From Mogibacterium sp. (GTDB lineage Bacteria > Bacillota > Clostridia > Peptostreptococcales > Anaerovoracaceae), in NCBI GenBank assembly GCA_024403035.1, contig JAKSSP010000002.1:124001-188000 (forward strand): a stretch of DNA of 64,000 bases, written 5' to 3'. Shown piece by piece: positions 25,138 to 33,462 of the stretch. The notes under the pieces are model-generated. The model had not been told where the DNA came from, searched no databases, and was given only the letters and a program-made list of their open reading frames with translations. Numbering within the stretch: the first letter of the stretch is position 1; every line of letters starts with the position of its first letter. A program made the position numbers and the translations under genes.

Positions 25138-26112
25138 CTAACCTCCTATCTGTGACATAAGGCGTTTTTCCGCCCGGCTGTCATCCTCAAAACCGGCGTC
25201 GTTGAAGCAATGCGCCTCAGGCTTCGCCAGTATCGCTTCTCGCAGAGCATCTGCAATATCCTCATCTGATCCGGCCAAAGCGGGCACTATATCGATCTCC
25301 GTGTCGTAGCATAGGCACGGCCTGATCTTCCCCTGCGAAGTCAGTCTGACTCTGTTGCAGTCCGCGCAGAAAACGCCGTGTATGGGGCTTATCAGGCCTA
25401 TAGCTCCGGCGATCCCATTTCTTTTGTAGTAAACGGCAGGACCGTTTCCGTGAACGCTTTCATCCGGCTCAAGATCGGGCCATCTTTCTTTCAGCTTTTT
25501 CAGCACATCGTTATTTGAAATGCCCGCTTTCAGCTTTCCCTCTCCCACAGGCATCTCCTCAATGAAGCGCACATCTATGCCTTGCCTGAAAGCCATCCCT
25601 GCCAGATCAAACAGCTCGTTTTCATTGGATCCCTTTTGGAGTATGCAATTGACCTTTGTTTTTATTCCGGACTTTGCAGATAGTTCAATGGAATTCAATG
25701 TCTTCGTAAGATCTCCTCCGCCGGTTATGTATCTGTAATTGTCGGGATCAAGGGAATCCAGGCTTATATTGATCCCGTCGATCCCGATATCTTTCAGCTC
25801 ATCAATGTATCTGTCGAGAGTCTGTCCGTTTGTTGTTACCGTGACCTCTTCAATGCCATCGATTGCCTTTACGCTGCGGATAAGGTCCGCGCAGCCGAGT
25901 CTGACGAAAGGCTCGCCGCCCGTGATCTTGATCCGGCTTATGCCGAGCCCGGCAGCGACTCTGCATATGCGTTCTATCTCTTCATATGTCAGTATCTGTG
26001 ACATCGATACCTTCCTGCATCCTTCAGGCATACAATATCTGCACCGGAGATCGCATCTGTCGGTGATCGATACACGCATATAGTTTATTTCTCTGCCGTA
26101 ATTGTCTTTCAT
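25138..26112 (-). CDS. moaA: GTP 3',8-cyclase (molybdenum cofactor biosynthesis protein A)
   Basis: Radical SAM enzyme that starts pterin cofactor synthesis by converting GTP to 3',8-cyclo-dihydro-GTP. The N-terminal radical SAM cluster motif has Cys20, Cys24 and Cys27 (CDLRCRYC). The SAM-binding GGEPFVR follows near 65. The C-terminal [4Fe-4S] site is formed by FCADCNRVRL and the later Cys in RPCLCY. The protein has 324 residues, as usual, although it ends in RLMSQIGG rather than the GG tail embedded in some species. It sits 3 bases after moaC. Confidence 0.97.
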   Translation of the reverse strand: MKDNYGREINYMRVSITDRCDLRCRYCMPEGCRKVSMSQILTYEEIERICRVAAGLGISRIKITGGEPFVRLGCADLIRSVKAIDGIEEVTVTTNGQTLDRYIDELKDIGIDGINISLDSLDPDNYRYITGGGDLTKTLNSIELSAKSGIKTKVNCILQKGSNENELFDLAGMAFRQGIDVRFIEEMPVGEGKLKAGISNNDVLKKLKERWPDLEPDESVHGNGPAVYYKRNGIAGAIGLISPIHGVFCADCNRVRLTSQGKIRPCLCYDTEIDIVPALAGSDEDIADALREAILAKPEAHCFNDAGFEDDSRAEKRLMSQIGG

Positions 26113-26115
26113 TAT

Positions 26116-26589
26116 CTAGAAAACAAAGTCTCCGCTCTTTCCGCCGGTCTTTTCTACCAGATGGATATCACTCATGACCATTCTTCTGTCAACGCTCTTG
26201 CACATATCATATATTGTAAGCAGCGCAACGGAAACGCCCGTGAGAGCTTCCATCTCGACTCCGGTCTTGCCTTCGGTGGTCGCATCGCAGATCGCTGTGA
26301 TGGTGCAAGCCTCTTCATCGACCTCGAATGTCACCGTAGCGTAAGAAAGCCCCAGCGGGTGGCACATAGGGATAAGATCCGCTGTTTTTCTTGTGCTCAT
26401 TATGCCCGCTACCTGCGCGACTGTAAGCACGTCGCCCTTTTTCACGGATTTGGACACGATGGCATCCATCAGCTCGCGGCTTACCGTCATGGTTCCCTTG
26501 GCTTTCGCCGTTCTCTTTGTGACCGGCTTGTCCGATACGTCTACCATTCGTGCGTTGCCCAGTTCATCAAAATGTGTAAAATCGCTCAT
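26116..26589 (-). CDS. moaC: cyclic pyranopterin monophosphate synthase
   Basis: Converts the MoaA product to cyclic pyranopterin monophosphate. The 157 residues contain all the family motifs: MVDVSDKPVTKRTA at the N terminus, KKGDVLTVAQVAGI, the active-site region TADLIPMCHPL with its conserved His, and GVEMEALTGVSVALLTIYDMCK. It lies between a TetR regulator gene and moaA, all in the same direction. Confidence 0.97.
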   Translation of the reverse strand: MSDFTHFDELGNARMVDVSDKPVTKRTAKAKGTMTVSRELMDAIVSKSVKKGDVLTVAQVAGIMSTRKTADLIPMCHPLGLSYATVTFEVDEEACTITAICDATTEGKTGVEMEALTGVSVALLTIYDMCKSVDRRMVMSDIHLVEKTGGKSGDFVF

Positions 26590-26604
26590 ATTTTTTCTCC
26601 TGTT

Positions 26605-27168
26605 TTATCTTCCTTCCGCGTTTATGCATTGGGCTTCAAGTCCCCTTATACTCATAGTGTGAAACAACTCGGTAAAAGCGTCTTCAGATATCTTTTTTCC
26701 GGTTTCATTCCAGTAAGTCAATACCCCCGCAAATGCGGATACAGCATATGCCAGCTCATACTCTATCATCGGATCGGGTACTGCTGTGATCTCGGATGCG
26801 AGAGCTACGGCTTCGCGTTGCACCTTGCTCAGAAATCGTTTGTCTCCACCCTCTCCGAGCAGCAATGCCAGACGGTCATAGTAAGGCGCCAGAGCTCTGG
26901 CCAGATCTCTGTATGAACAGCTGAAGTTATACCTGATATACAGGTCGCCGATGAGCTGTTTAAGCTCATCAATAATGCTCCCCTCAACATGATCGGCCAG
27001 ATCCTCCACACTACTGAAATACTCATAATAAGTACTTCTGTTGATGCCTGCTTTTTTCACGACTGCGCTGACGCTGATGTTTCTCACCCCGTCACTTTCA
27101 GCCATGCTCCAGAAGGCGTCGATTATGTTTTGTCTGGTCTGATTTGTCTGTTCTAAATGCTTGCCCAT
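26605..27168 (-). CDS. TetR/AcrR family transcriptional regulator
   Basis: DNA-binding regulator of 188 residues when started at ATG 27168. That start was chosen because GAGGG lies about 7 bases upstream and because the helix-turn-helix begins right after it; an upstream ATG at 27285 would add a segment unlike the family. The HTH is RQNIIDAFWSMAESDG through VVKKAGINRSTYYEYFSSVED. The rest is a helical effector domain that I could not place in a known subgroup. It is the first gene of the moaC-moaA-tup-moeA set and is divergent from the ThiF-like gene, so control of the tungsten/molybdopterin genes is likely but inferred. Confidence 0.85.
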   Translation of the reverse strand: MGKHLEQTNQTRQNIIDAFWSMAESDGVRNISVSAVVKKAGINRSTYYEYFSSVEDLADHVEGSIIDELKQLIGDLYIRYNFSCSYRDLARALAPYYDRLALLLGEGGDKRFLSKVQREAVALASEITAVPDPMIEYELAYAVSAFAGVLTYWNETGKKISEDAFTELFHTMSIRGLEAQCINAEGR

Positions 27169-27210
27169 CCAGGACCCTCGCTTTTCCGGCTTTTTACTGT
27201 CATAATGATA

Positions 27211-27234
27211 CAACACACTGTTGGAAATTATAAT
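27211..27234. promoter_or_regulatory. candidate operator and -10 boxes between tetR and thiF-like genes
   Basis: The palindrome CAACA-CAC-TGTTG at 27211-27223 lies next to ATTATAAT at 27227-27234, which offers a TATAAT -10 box on both strands. A good -35 box is not evident on either side. The position suits a self-regulating TetR operator, but no second copy was found to confirm it. Confidence 0.3.
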
Positions 27235-27291
27235 ACCCTTTATAAAAATGGTGCATTTACAGCGCAAGCCTGTTCGTGATAGCATTCAACT

Positions 27292-27981
27292 ATGATAAAG
27301 GAAAGACACATCCGTAATATCCCCGCCCTGTCTGCGGAAGATATGGGTAAACTGAATAAAAGCCGTATCCTGGTAGCCGGATGCGGCGGCCTCGGAGGCA
27401 ATGTCATCGAACATCTTGCAAGGATTGGAGTAGGTTCACTGATTGTTGTAGATGGTGATGTTTTTACTGAATCTAACCTCAACCGCCAGTTGCTGTGTAC
27501 ATCCGGTAATCTTGGCACGAGCAAGGCTCTCGCCGCTGCCGAACGCATAAAGCGGATCGACCCATCCATTAAGGTCATACCGGTATGCGAGCCTCTGACA
27601 AAAGAAAACGCACCCGCCTTTATGGTCGATGCGGATCTTGTGATCGATTGTCTTGATAATATTGAGTCGCGTCTCATGCTTGAAGACGCCGCGTCGGAAG
27701 CCGGGCTGTTCATCGTCCACGGCGCCGTCAGAGGCTGGGATCTTCAAATGATGCTTGTCCCTCCTTCTTCCGGGCTGCTTCGTAAGCTGTACGCCGGCTC
27801 TGATGAGGATACGGAAAAAACATCTCTGTCATTCACTCCTGCCGCATGCGCTGCACTTGAAGTCTCGCTGGCTGTCAGGTATCTGTGCGGTCATGAAGTC
27901 CCGTCTGATGGAACGCTGTACGCCGGCTCTCTGAGAAACCTGCATTTATGGCCTATCGACTTAACCTCCGGTGACGAGTGA
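27292..27981 (+). CDS. ThiF/MoeB/HesA-like sulfur-carrier adenylyltransferase
   Basis: E1-like enzyme that adenylates the C-terminal glycine of a ubiquitin-fold sulfur carrier such as MoaD. The nucleotide-binding motif VAGCGGLGGNV is at about residues 28-38, the catalytic Arg region is NLNRQLL, and DCLDNIESR follows. The paired CxxC zinc knuckle of MoeB and ThiF is absent, and no rhodanese domain is fused. The protein has 229 residues, so it belongs to the short HesA/ThiF-like group. It is divergent from the TetR gene, and its 3' end overlaps the MoaD-like carrier gene by 21 bases on the opposite strand. Confidence 0.87.
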   Translation: MIKERHIRNIPALSAEDMGKLNKSRILVAGCGGLGGNVIEHLARIGVGSLIVVDGDVFTESNLNRQLLCTSGNLGTSKALAAAERIKRIDPSIKVIPVCEPLTKENAPAFMVDADLVIDCLDNIESRLMLEDAASEAGLFIVHGAVRGWDLQMMLVPPSSGLLRKLYAGSDEDTEKTSLSFTPAACAALEVSLAVRYLCGHEVPSDGTLYAGSLRNLHLWPIDLTSGDE

Positions 27982-28194
27982 GAAGAATCCCACCACATCA
28001 CCATCATGAAGAACGTGTTTAAACTTAGCGCGTTCCCCGTTCACACTTACCAGAAGCAGCTTCGCTTTCAGCGGGCTGCATTTTAATATTTTCAGAACAT
28101 CGCCTACCGTGCTGCCTTCAGGAATCTCCATCCATGACTTTGCGTCAAGGGCGCTTCTGTCACAGCCATGCGGTGGAAAAACTTTAACCCTCAT
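27961..28194 (-). CDS. MoaD/ThiS-family sulfur carrier protein
   Basis: Small beta-grasp protein of 77 residues ending in VTGG, the di-glycine tail that is adenylated and thiocarboxylated to deliver sulfur to the pterin. Family features include PEGSTVGDVL in the middle and HVLHDGDVVGFFSLVTGG at the end. It overlaps the ferredoxin gene upstream by 11 bases and is the last gene of the aldehyde ferredoxin oxidoreductase operon. The ThiF-like gene on the other strand is its probable activating enzyme. The large subunit of molybdopterin synthase, MoaE, is not encoded in this window. Confidence 0.85.
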   Translation of the reverse strand: MRVKVFPPHGCDRSALDAKSWMEIPEGSTVGDVLKILKCSPLKAKLLLVSVNGERAKFKHVLHDGDVVGFFSLVTGG

Positions 28195-28411
28195 ATGGTA
28201 TCACCATCAGTATGCATTCCATCGGACAGCTCTTTGCACACAGACCGCAGCCGATGCATCTTTCATTTACGAGTTCAGGAAACAGATTCTTATACCTTCC
28301 GCTCTTTCCAGGACGTGTCAGATCGAGAGCGCCGACAGGACATGCCTGCACGCAGATGCTGCAGCTGACACAGTTGTCATAATGAAATTCAGGTTTTTTC
28401 TTGAATGCCAT
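28184..28411 (-). CDS. 2[4Fe-4S] ferredoxin-like electron carrier
   Basis: Small iron-sulfur protein of 75 residues with two cluster motifs, CVSCSICVQACP and CIGCGLCAKSCP, each of the CxxCxxCxxxCP form. It lies one base after the aldehyde ferredoxin oxidoreductase gene and therefore is probably its dedicated electron partner or a subunit (as in AorA-type two-subunit enzymes) in the cytoplasm. Confidence 0.92.
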   Translation of the reverse strand: MAFKKKPEFHYDNCVSCSICVQACPVGALDLTRPGKSGRYKNLFPELVNERCIGCGLCAKSCPMECILMVIPYEG

Positions 28412-28412
28412 G

Positions 28413-30386
28413 TCACATCTCCATCAGTCTGTTTATTCCAAGCGCTTCTATCGTTTCAGGCAGCGGATGCCCTGTCTTCTCATCCCATCCGAAGACCTTC
28501 CAGTGCATGGCCACCTGCTCTTCGTTTTTGAGAGTCACCCCCTTAAGAGGTCCGGTCTTCAGCGGAGGCATTCCCTGCATGCGTTTAGGCAGTTTTACTT
28601 TTGATGGCTCATATCCGTGCTTTACGTTGAACATCTGTCTTATGGTCTGTATCCTGGCGCCTATCTCCATATAGTGATCGCCGTCATAGTCCCAGCCCGC
28701 GGCCGCGTTGGCGTATTCGATCGCCTTGTACATGTGAACGCCCATCATTTCCGCGTAATAGCAGCTTCCCAGACCATCCATCAGCATCGAATAGCAGGCA
28801 TTGGCCTTGGAAGTGAGCGCCATTTCCTCAGTCGCCTCAAGGTCATTTTTCTTGGAGTGTATCGTTGCCGGAGGAGCCCAGCTGCAGATATCGCAAAGCG
28901 ACATCGCGCCGTACTGGATGGCCATGCCTATGGTGTGCTTTCCGGGAGCAGGCTCAGCTACCATGTGAATGCCAAGCTGAGGGTCATTTCTGGTATCGTG
29001 CATGCCCGGCTCCTGGCCGCCCACATGCATGGCGTATTCCTTGCCGCCGTATTTCTCGGAAGCTCTCTTTACACCGTCAGCCAGATCGTTTCCGAATCCC
29101 TCGCGGGCGATCATCTTTTTGATAAGAGCGATCTCAGCATCCCAATTGCCCCATTTAAGCTCCAGACCGTCGGTCTGCTCTTTGGTAAGAATACCATTCT
29201 CATAACACTCTATTGCCCAGGCGACCGTGTTGCCTGCAGATATGGAATCCATGCCTGCCCTGTTGAGCAGCTCATTCAAATAGAGAACTGAGCTCATATC
29301 CCTGTTGACGCACAGAGGTCCGAATGCCTGCAGCGTCTCGTACTCAGGTTTGTGTGTCTCATAATACTCGCTGTACGGAACTCCGCTAATATCCAGCCTG
29401 CCGCCGCATCCCAGCGGACACGAGTAACAGTGGTATTTGGACTCTTCTATCTTGTTTATCTTTTCCGGATTGTAATCAAAGCTCAGCCTGAGACCGTTGA
29501 CTTCCTTTGGACCGGCACTCCAGTTCTTGAGAGGACCATCACCGCTTGTTATGGCCAGCGGGGTGTTTGACGGCGTACCCCACTCACGGAACAAATATGT
29601 AGTCATCGAGCCGTCGAGCGGCAGCGCAGGCATATTCCCCATGCCTATTCCCATAAATCCTATGCCTCCTCCAAGGCCTTTAGGGATCCACATCTTGTTT
29701 ATCTTGCGGCCGAGCTCTTTGGACAAAGCCTTGACCGCGTCAGGATCAGCACATGGCATCGGTCTGCTGCCTGCAAGAACTACCGCCTTAAGCTTCTTGC
29801 TGCCCATGACAGCGCCGACACCGCTCCTTGCCGCTATTCGCCCGCCTTCATTGCAGATTCCGGATATGAGAGATACGTTCTCACCGGCCTGTCCAATGAC
29901 AGCAACGCGCGGTATCTTGCCGCCTGAATTGTCTGCGATAAGTTTGTTTTCAGCCTCAACTGCGTCGAGTCCCCAGTATTCTGAGGCATCTCTTATCTGA
30001 GCTCCCTTGTTATCGCAGTACAAGTACACAGGTTTCTCTGATATGCCGCTGATAAATATCGCATCATAGCCGCATTGCTTTATCGCAGGTGAAAAGACTC
30101 CGCCGCAGTTTGCGTCACCCCAGCCTCCCGTCAGAGGGCTCTTACATACGACCGTCCATCTGCCTGCCATAAAGGTGCCTGTGCCTGTAAGGGCTCCCGA
30201 AGTGAATCCGAGGATATTGTCAGGTCCCAGCGGATCCGCTCCTGCAGGAATATTCTTGTACAGATACCATGCTCCGAGACCCTTTCCCGAAAGCACTGCC
30301 TCGTAAACTTCATCAGGTATCTTTTCAACTGTCGCAGTCCCCGTTGTCAGATCAACTCTGAGGACTTTTCCCGTGCAGCATTTCAT
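28413..30386 (-). CDS. aor: aldehyde:ferredoxin oxidoreductase, tungsten-pterin type
   Basis: Oxidises aldehydes to acids with ferredoxin, or the reverse, using a tungsten bis-pterin and a [4Fe-4S] cluster. The 657 residues are in the family range. The N-terminal AFOR domain has RVDLTTG, GGRIAARSGVGAVMG and the pterin-binding TGALTGTGTFMAGRWTVV. The cluster Cys motif is C320-x2-C323-x3-C327 (CYSCPLGC), and a later Cys pair (LCDIC) supplies the distal ligand. The neighbours strongly support tungsten: ferredoxin, MoaD-like and ThiF-like genes, then TupABC and Moco genes. It starts 21 bases after the collapsed redox gene upstream. It would balance reducing equivalents during amino-acid or sugar fermentation. 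Confidence 0.95.
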   Translation of the reverse strand: MKCCTGKVLRVDLTTGTATVEKIPDEVYEAVLSGKGLGAWYLYKNIPAGADPLGPDNILGFTSGALTGTGTFMAGRWTVVCKSPLTGGWGDANCGGVFSPAIKQCGYDAIFISGISEKPVYLYCDNKGAQIRDASEYWGLDAVEAENKLIADNSGGKIPRVAVIGQAGENVSLISGICNEGGRIAARSGVGAVMGSKKLKAVVLAGSRPMPCADPDAVKALSKELGRKINKMWIPKGLGGGIGFMGIGMGNMPALPLDGSMTTYLFREWGTPSNTPLAITSGDGPLKNWSAGPKEVNGLRLSFDYNPEKINKIEESKYHCYSCPLGCGGRLDISGVPYSEYYETHKPEYETLQAFGPLCVNRDMSSVLYLNELLNRAGMDSISAGNTVAWAIECYENGILTKEQTDGLELKWGNWDAEIALIKKMIAREGFGNDLADGVKRASEKYGGKEYAMHVGGQEPGMHDTRNDPQLGIHMVAEPAPGKHTIGMAIQYGAMSLCDICSWAPPATIHSKKNDLEATEEMALTSKANACYSMLMDGLGSCYYAEMMGVHMYKAIEYANAAAGWDYDGDHYMEIGARIQTIRQMFNVKHGYEPSKVKLPKRMQGMPPLKTGPLKGVTLKNEEQVAMHWKVFGWDEKTGHPLPETIEALGINRLMEM

Positions 30387-30407
30387 GATTTTTCCTTTCG
30401 TTTCTGT

Positions 30408-31771
30408 CTATGCGCGTACGGATTCGATGAATGCCTTGAAATCATCGTATCTCCAGAGGACAGGTGTCGGATACAGCGGATTTGATTCCTTCATCGCCCA
30501 TCTGATTATCTGATCCACATCCTCGTCTTTTATCATATCGATCTTTTCAGGAATACCTGTCTTATTCTTCAGTTCCTCCATCCAGGAGATGAACTTATCC
30601 GCCTTTTCTGCCTCAGAGCTGCCACCGATGCCGCTCGATGCTCCGGTGATCACGATCGTCTTTCCCTTGATATCATTGATCTCTTTCCTGAATATCTTCT
30701 CAGTGATGTCGCTTATTACGCCCATTGCCGCAGCCTCCTTAACTCTTACAGTACTGGTTTTTTCAGCCTCGACTCCGGTCCCTTCGTTCCCCTTTCCTAT
30801 CTGCATCACAGTATCGTACGCGCTGTGGCAGGCGTGCGCTATGGTGCCGCTCTTTTCCGCGTCTCCTACGCAGAATACATTCTTTACTCCCAGGTCCTTC
30901 AGCTCTTCAGCCAGCTTTGTCTGTGGTCTGACTCCCATCGCCAGCACGACACGGTCAGCCGGGATCTTCGTCTGCTCGCCTGTAGCCTTATCCTCTACGA
31001 TGACTCCGCCATCTCCACTATGGTGACATTGTTGCCGCGCTCGTTGAGGTACTGAGTCACTTCAAGTCCTGTCATGCCCGATCCGATGACCACTACATTG
31101 CTGTTGTCGACGGACGCGTTTCCGAGCAGAAGGTCCGGCGCCGCTATGACGTCTTCCCTTTCAATGCCCGGTATCGAGCGAGGTCTCAGAGGTGTGCCGC
31201 CTGTTGCGCAAACGACAGCGTAAGGTTTTTTGTCCTTTATCTCTGCCGCCGACAATTCCTTGCCGAGGAATATCTTTGCGCCTTCCTTCTTTGCGGCTGT
31301 CATTAGGTCTTCGATCGCCCAGTACAGGCGCTCTTTGAGGCTTCCGGATGACGCTGCTATTACCTGTCCTCCTGCCTTTTCCGATTTTTCATAGAGTTCT
31401 ACATCGAAGCCCCGCATTGCCAGAGTCTTGGCCGCGGTAAGCCCCGAAGGCCCCTCATGGTGCAGCTGGATGGCAAGCTTAGCGCCATGACTGTGGAGCT
31501 TTCTGACCATCTCGCGCATAGGCTCGATGTGATAATCATGGCTCATCGAAAGCTGCGTGTAAGTCGCCGCGCCTGTCATGTCATTGACTCTGCATATACC
31601 CGGGATAATGAGACCGACTCCCCCTTTGGCCCTCTCCTCGTAGTAATCCGAGAGTCTCGGTGTTACCTTGCCGCTCGGCTCCCCCAGACTGAACTCCGCG
31701 GATGTCATGACTATCCTGTTTTTTATCTCTACGTTCCCAATACTCATCGGTGAAAGCAGCATGTCGTACAT
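30408..31771 (-). pseudogene. collapsed composite of flavin oxidoreductase, SDR-like and iron-alcohol-dehydrogenase-like pieces
   Basis: From ATG 31771 (with AGGAGG upstream) the first 105 residues match the start of an Old Yellow Enzyme/2-enoate reductase (SIGNVEIKNRIVM, AKLAIQLHH). At about 31456 the frame jumps directly into the FAD domain (GPSGLTAAKTLAMRG), so about 285 residues including the Fe-S cysteines are missing. After NNVTIVEMA, near 31001-31012, a second loss shifts the frame; GVIVEDKATGE through GDAEKSGTIAHACHSAYDT continues the same enzyme in the new frame. Farther on, TGASSGIG at 30624-30647 is the N-terminal motif of a short-chain dehydrogenase. The last 63 residues (KADKFISWMEEL to AMKESNPLYPTPVL) look like the C terminus of an iron-containing alcohol dehydrogenase. 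Three or four deletions therefore seem to have merged several neighbouring redox genes. It stands directly upstream of the aldehyde oxidoreductase gene. Confidence 0.8.
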
Positions 31772-31821
31772 AGCATTTCCTCCTGATGAATATCAAGCGA
31801 TTTACAATCAAATTATACAAG

Positions 31822-31863
31822 AAAAGAGCGGGTGCCGCATCTGGTTATCGGCTTTCCCGCTCT
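31822..31863 (-). terminator. intrinsic terminator after the D-aminoacylase gene
   Basis: In the minus-strand transcript AGAGCGGG pairs with CCCGCTCT around a loop that holds a smaller GCCG/CGGC stem, followed by TTTTCTTG. It separates the glmS/deacylase genes from the aldehyde oxidoreductase genes. A TATAAT at 31812-31817 on the same strand just after it may serve as the -10 box of the next unit. Confidence 0.75.
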
Positions 31864-31870
31864 CTTTTGA

Positions 31871-33451
31871 TCATTGTTTTTTGAGCAATACCTTGCCCGC
31901 TTTTCCGCCTGTGTAGACACTGTCCTGCACCACCGGATGTCCGTTCACATAAACGTGCACGATGCCCTCAGGGCGGAAGTCAGGTTTTGACTCATCGACC
32001 TTCATATTGTCAAGATCGATGACAGTTATATCCGCCTTGTATCCCTCGCGGAGATACCCTCTTTCCGGTATCTTATAGCGGTCTGCTGTCTTTCCGGTCA
32101 TCTTCCGTACTACCTTTTCAACAGGGATGCTGTTTTTCTTCGCAAGAAGGAAGAACTGCGGGAATGTCTGGAATGCCGCTATGTTCTGCAGACCTTTCTC
32201 CTCTACCCAGGCGTCGGTCATGAATACTGAAAGTTCATCGTTCATAAGGCGCTGCACTATCTCATCATTGTAGTACTTGCCCAGATAGATGCTGCCTGCT
32301 TTGTTCGAAAGATCGACAAGCTTCAGATACATGTCGAGATAAGACAGGCCCTCTTCGTCCGCACACTGCGGGATGGTCTTGCCCTCGTACTCCGGATGAT
32401 CATCAGAGATATACGCTACGACCATGTCATCCCAGTCGATACCAAGCACCTTGCGGTACATGAGGATCGTAAGTTCCAGCTTGCGGCGGTTAGCCGGTTT
32501 CGCTGCCTCTTCCTTGCTGAGCTGCGCATACCACTCAGGGAATACAACGGTGATGACAGAAGCTCCGTAGTGGAACGCATAGTTATCGAACGCGATCGGC
32601 TTGCCCTTATAAGCCTCGCGATGGAAAGTCGAAAGCATCTTATCCAGAAGCTTCCAGCTTCTCTGGCCCGTAAAGATCAGATGGCTGTACTCCAGCCTGC
32701 AGCCGGATCTACGCATGATGTCCACTGCCTCATCGAGTCCCATTTCAAGATGCGACTTCCTTGTGATGAGAGGATAATCCGCGCTGACTATCGAGCATGC
32801 TCTCGGATGGATCGTGACTATTCCATCATACTTTGCTATCTCTTTTGCAAATGCGATTATCTCATCTTCCTTAGCGTAGCGGTCAGGCTCGTACATAAAT
32901 CCAAGTGAACCTCCGAAGGCTCCGCCTTCCATGGCCTCGCGTACATGCTCAAGTTCCTTTTCTATCTGATCGGGAGTGTAAGGCGCCGGATCGTATCCTG
33001 TCATACCCGCTCTGACAGAACCCTGTCCTATAAGCGGCGCGATGTTGACATAAAGATTCCCTTCCGCTCGTTTCTTGAACTCCGCAAAGCTGCATGGATG
33101 CACGGTATCGAAGAGGCCTCCGCCGATCTTGTCTTTGTAAGGCGTATCCGGGTCGATTCCGAAAGGCGAAAAGCTGCAATTACCCGTTACCTGCGTCGTG
33201 ATGCCCTGTTCTATGAAAGGCTTATAGAATTTCTCCGCGTCCTCTCTGTCATAGAAGAAATCGTTATGGGAGTGCGCGTCTATGAGCCCCGGGCATATCT
33301 GCTTTCCGCTGACATCTATGATCCTGTCAGCCTTGGATTTTATATTCTCTCCGATCCTGACTATTCTGTCACCCTCGATGAGCACGTCGCCCTTAAAAGG
33401 TCTTCGGCCGCTTCCGTCATAGATGGTCCCGCCTTTGAAAAGTGTTTTCAT
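31871..33451 (-). CDS. N-acyl-D-amino-acid deacylase family amidohydrolase
   Basis: Zinc amidohydrolase that removes acyl groups from N-acyl-D-amino acids, in the cytoplasm. It opens with FKGGTIYDGSG and the metal motif IDAHSHND at about residue 60, followed by TGNCSFSPFG, which holds the Cys metal ligand typical of D-aminoacylases, and SRKSHLEMG. The C-terminal beta-sandwich ends in DSVYTGGKAGKVLLKKQ. The start was set at ATG 33451, with GGAGG 5 bases upstream; this gives 526 residues. It lies immediately downstream of glmS, with the ribosome binding site just past the glmS stop codon, so both are coupled. The link to amino-sugar or peptidoglycan recycling is inferred from this position. Confidence 0.88.
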   Translation of the reverse strand: MKTLFKGGTIYDGSGRRPFKGDVLIEGDRIVRIGENIKSKADRIIDVSGKQICPGLIDAHSHNDFFYDREDAEKFYKPFIEQGITTQVTGNCSFSPFGIDPDTPYKDKIGGGLFDTVHPCSFAEFKKRAEGNLYVNIAPLIGQGSVRAGMTGYDPAPYTPDQIEKELEHVREAMEGGAFGGSLGFMYEPDRYAKEDEIIAFAKEIAKYDGIVTIHPRACSIVSADYPLITRKSHLEMGLDEAVDIMRRSGCRLEYSHLIFTGQRSWKLLDKMLSTFHREAYKGKPIAFDNYAFHYGASVITVVFPEWYAQLSKEEAAKPANRRKLELTILMYRKVLGIDWDDMVVAYISDDHPEYEGKTIPQCADEEGLSYLDMYLKLVDLSNKAGSIYLGKYYNDEIVQRLMNDELSVFMTDAWVEEKGLQNIAAFQTFPQFFLLAKKNSIPVEKVVRKMTGKTADRYKIPERGYLREGYKADITVIDLDNMKVDESKPDFRPEGIVHVYVNGHPVVQDSVYTGGKAGKVLLKKQ

Positions 33452-33462
33452 TCTTTCCTCCA

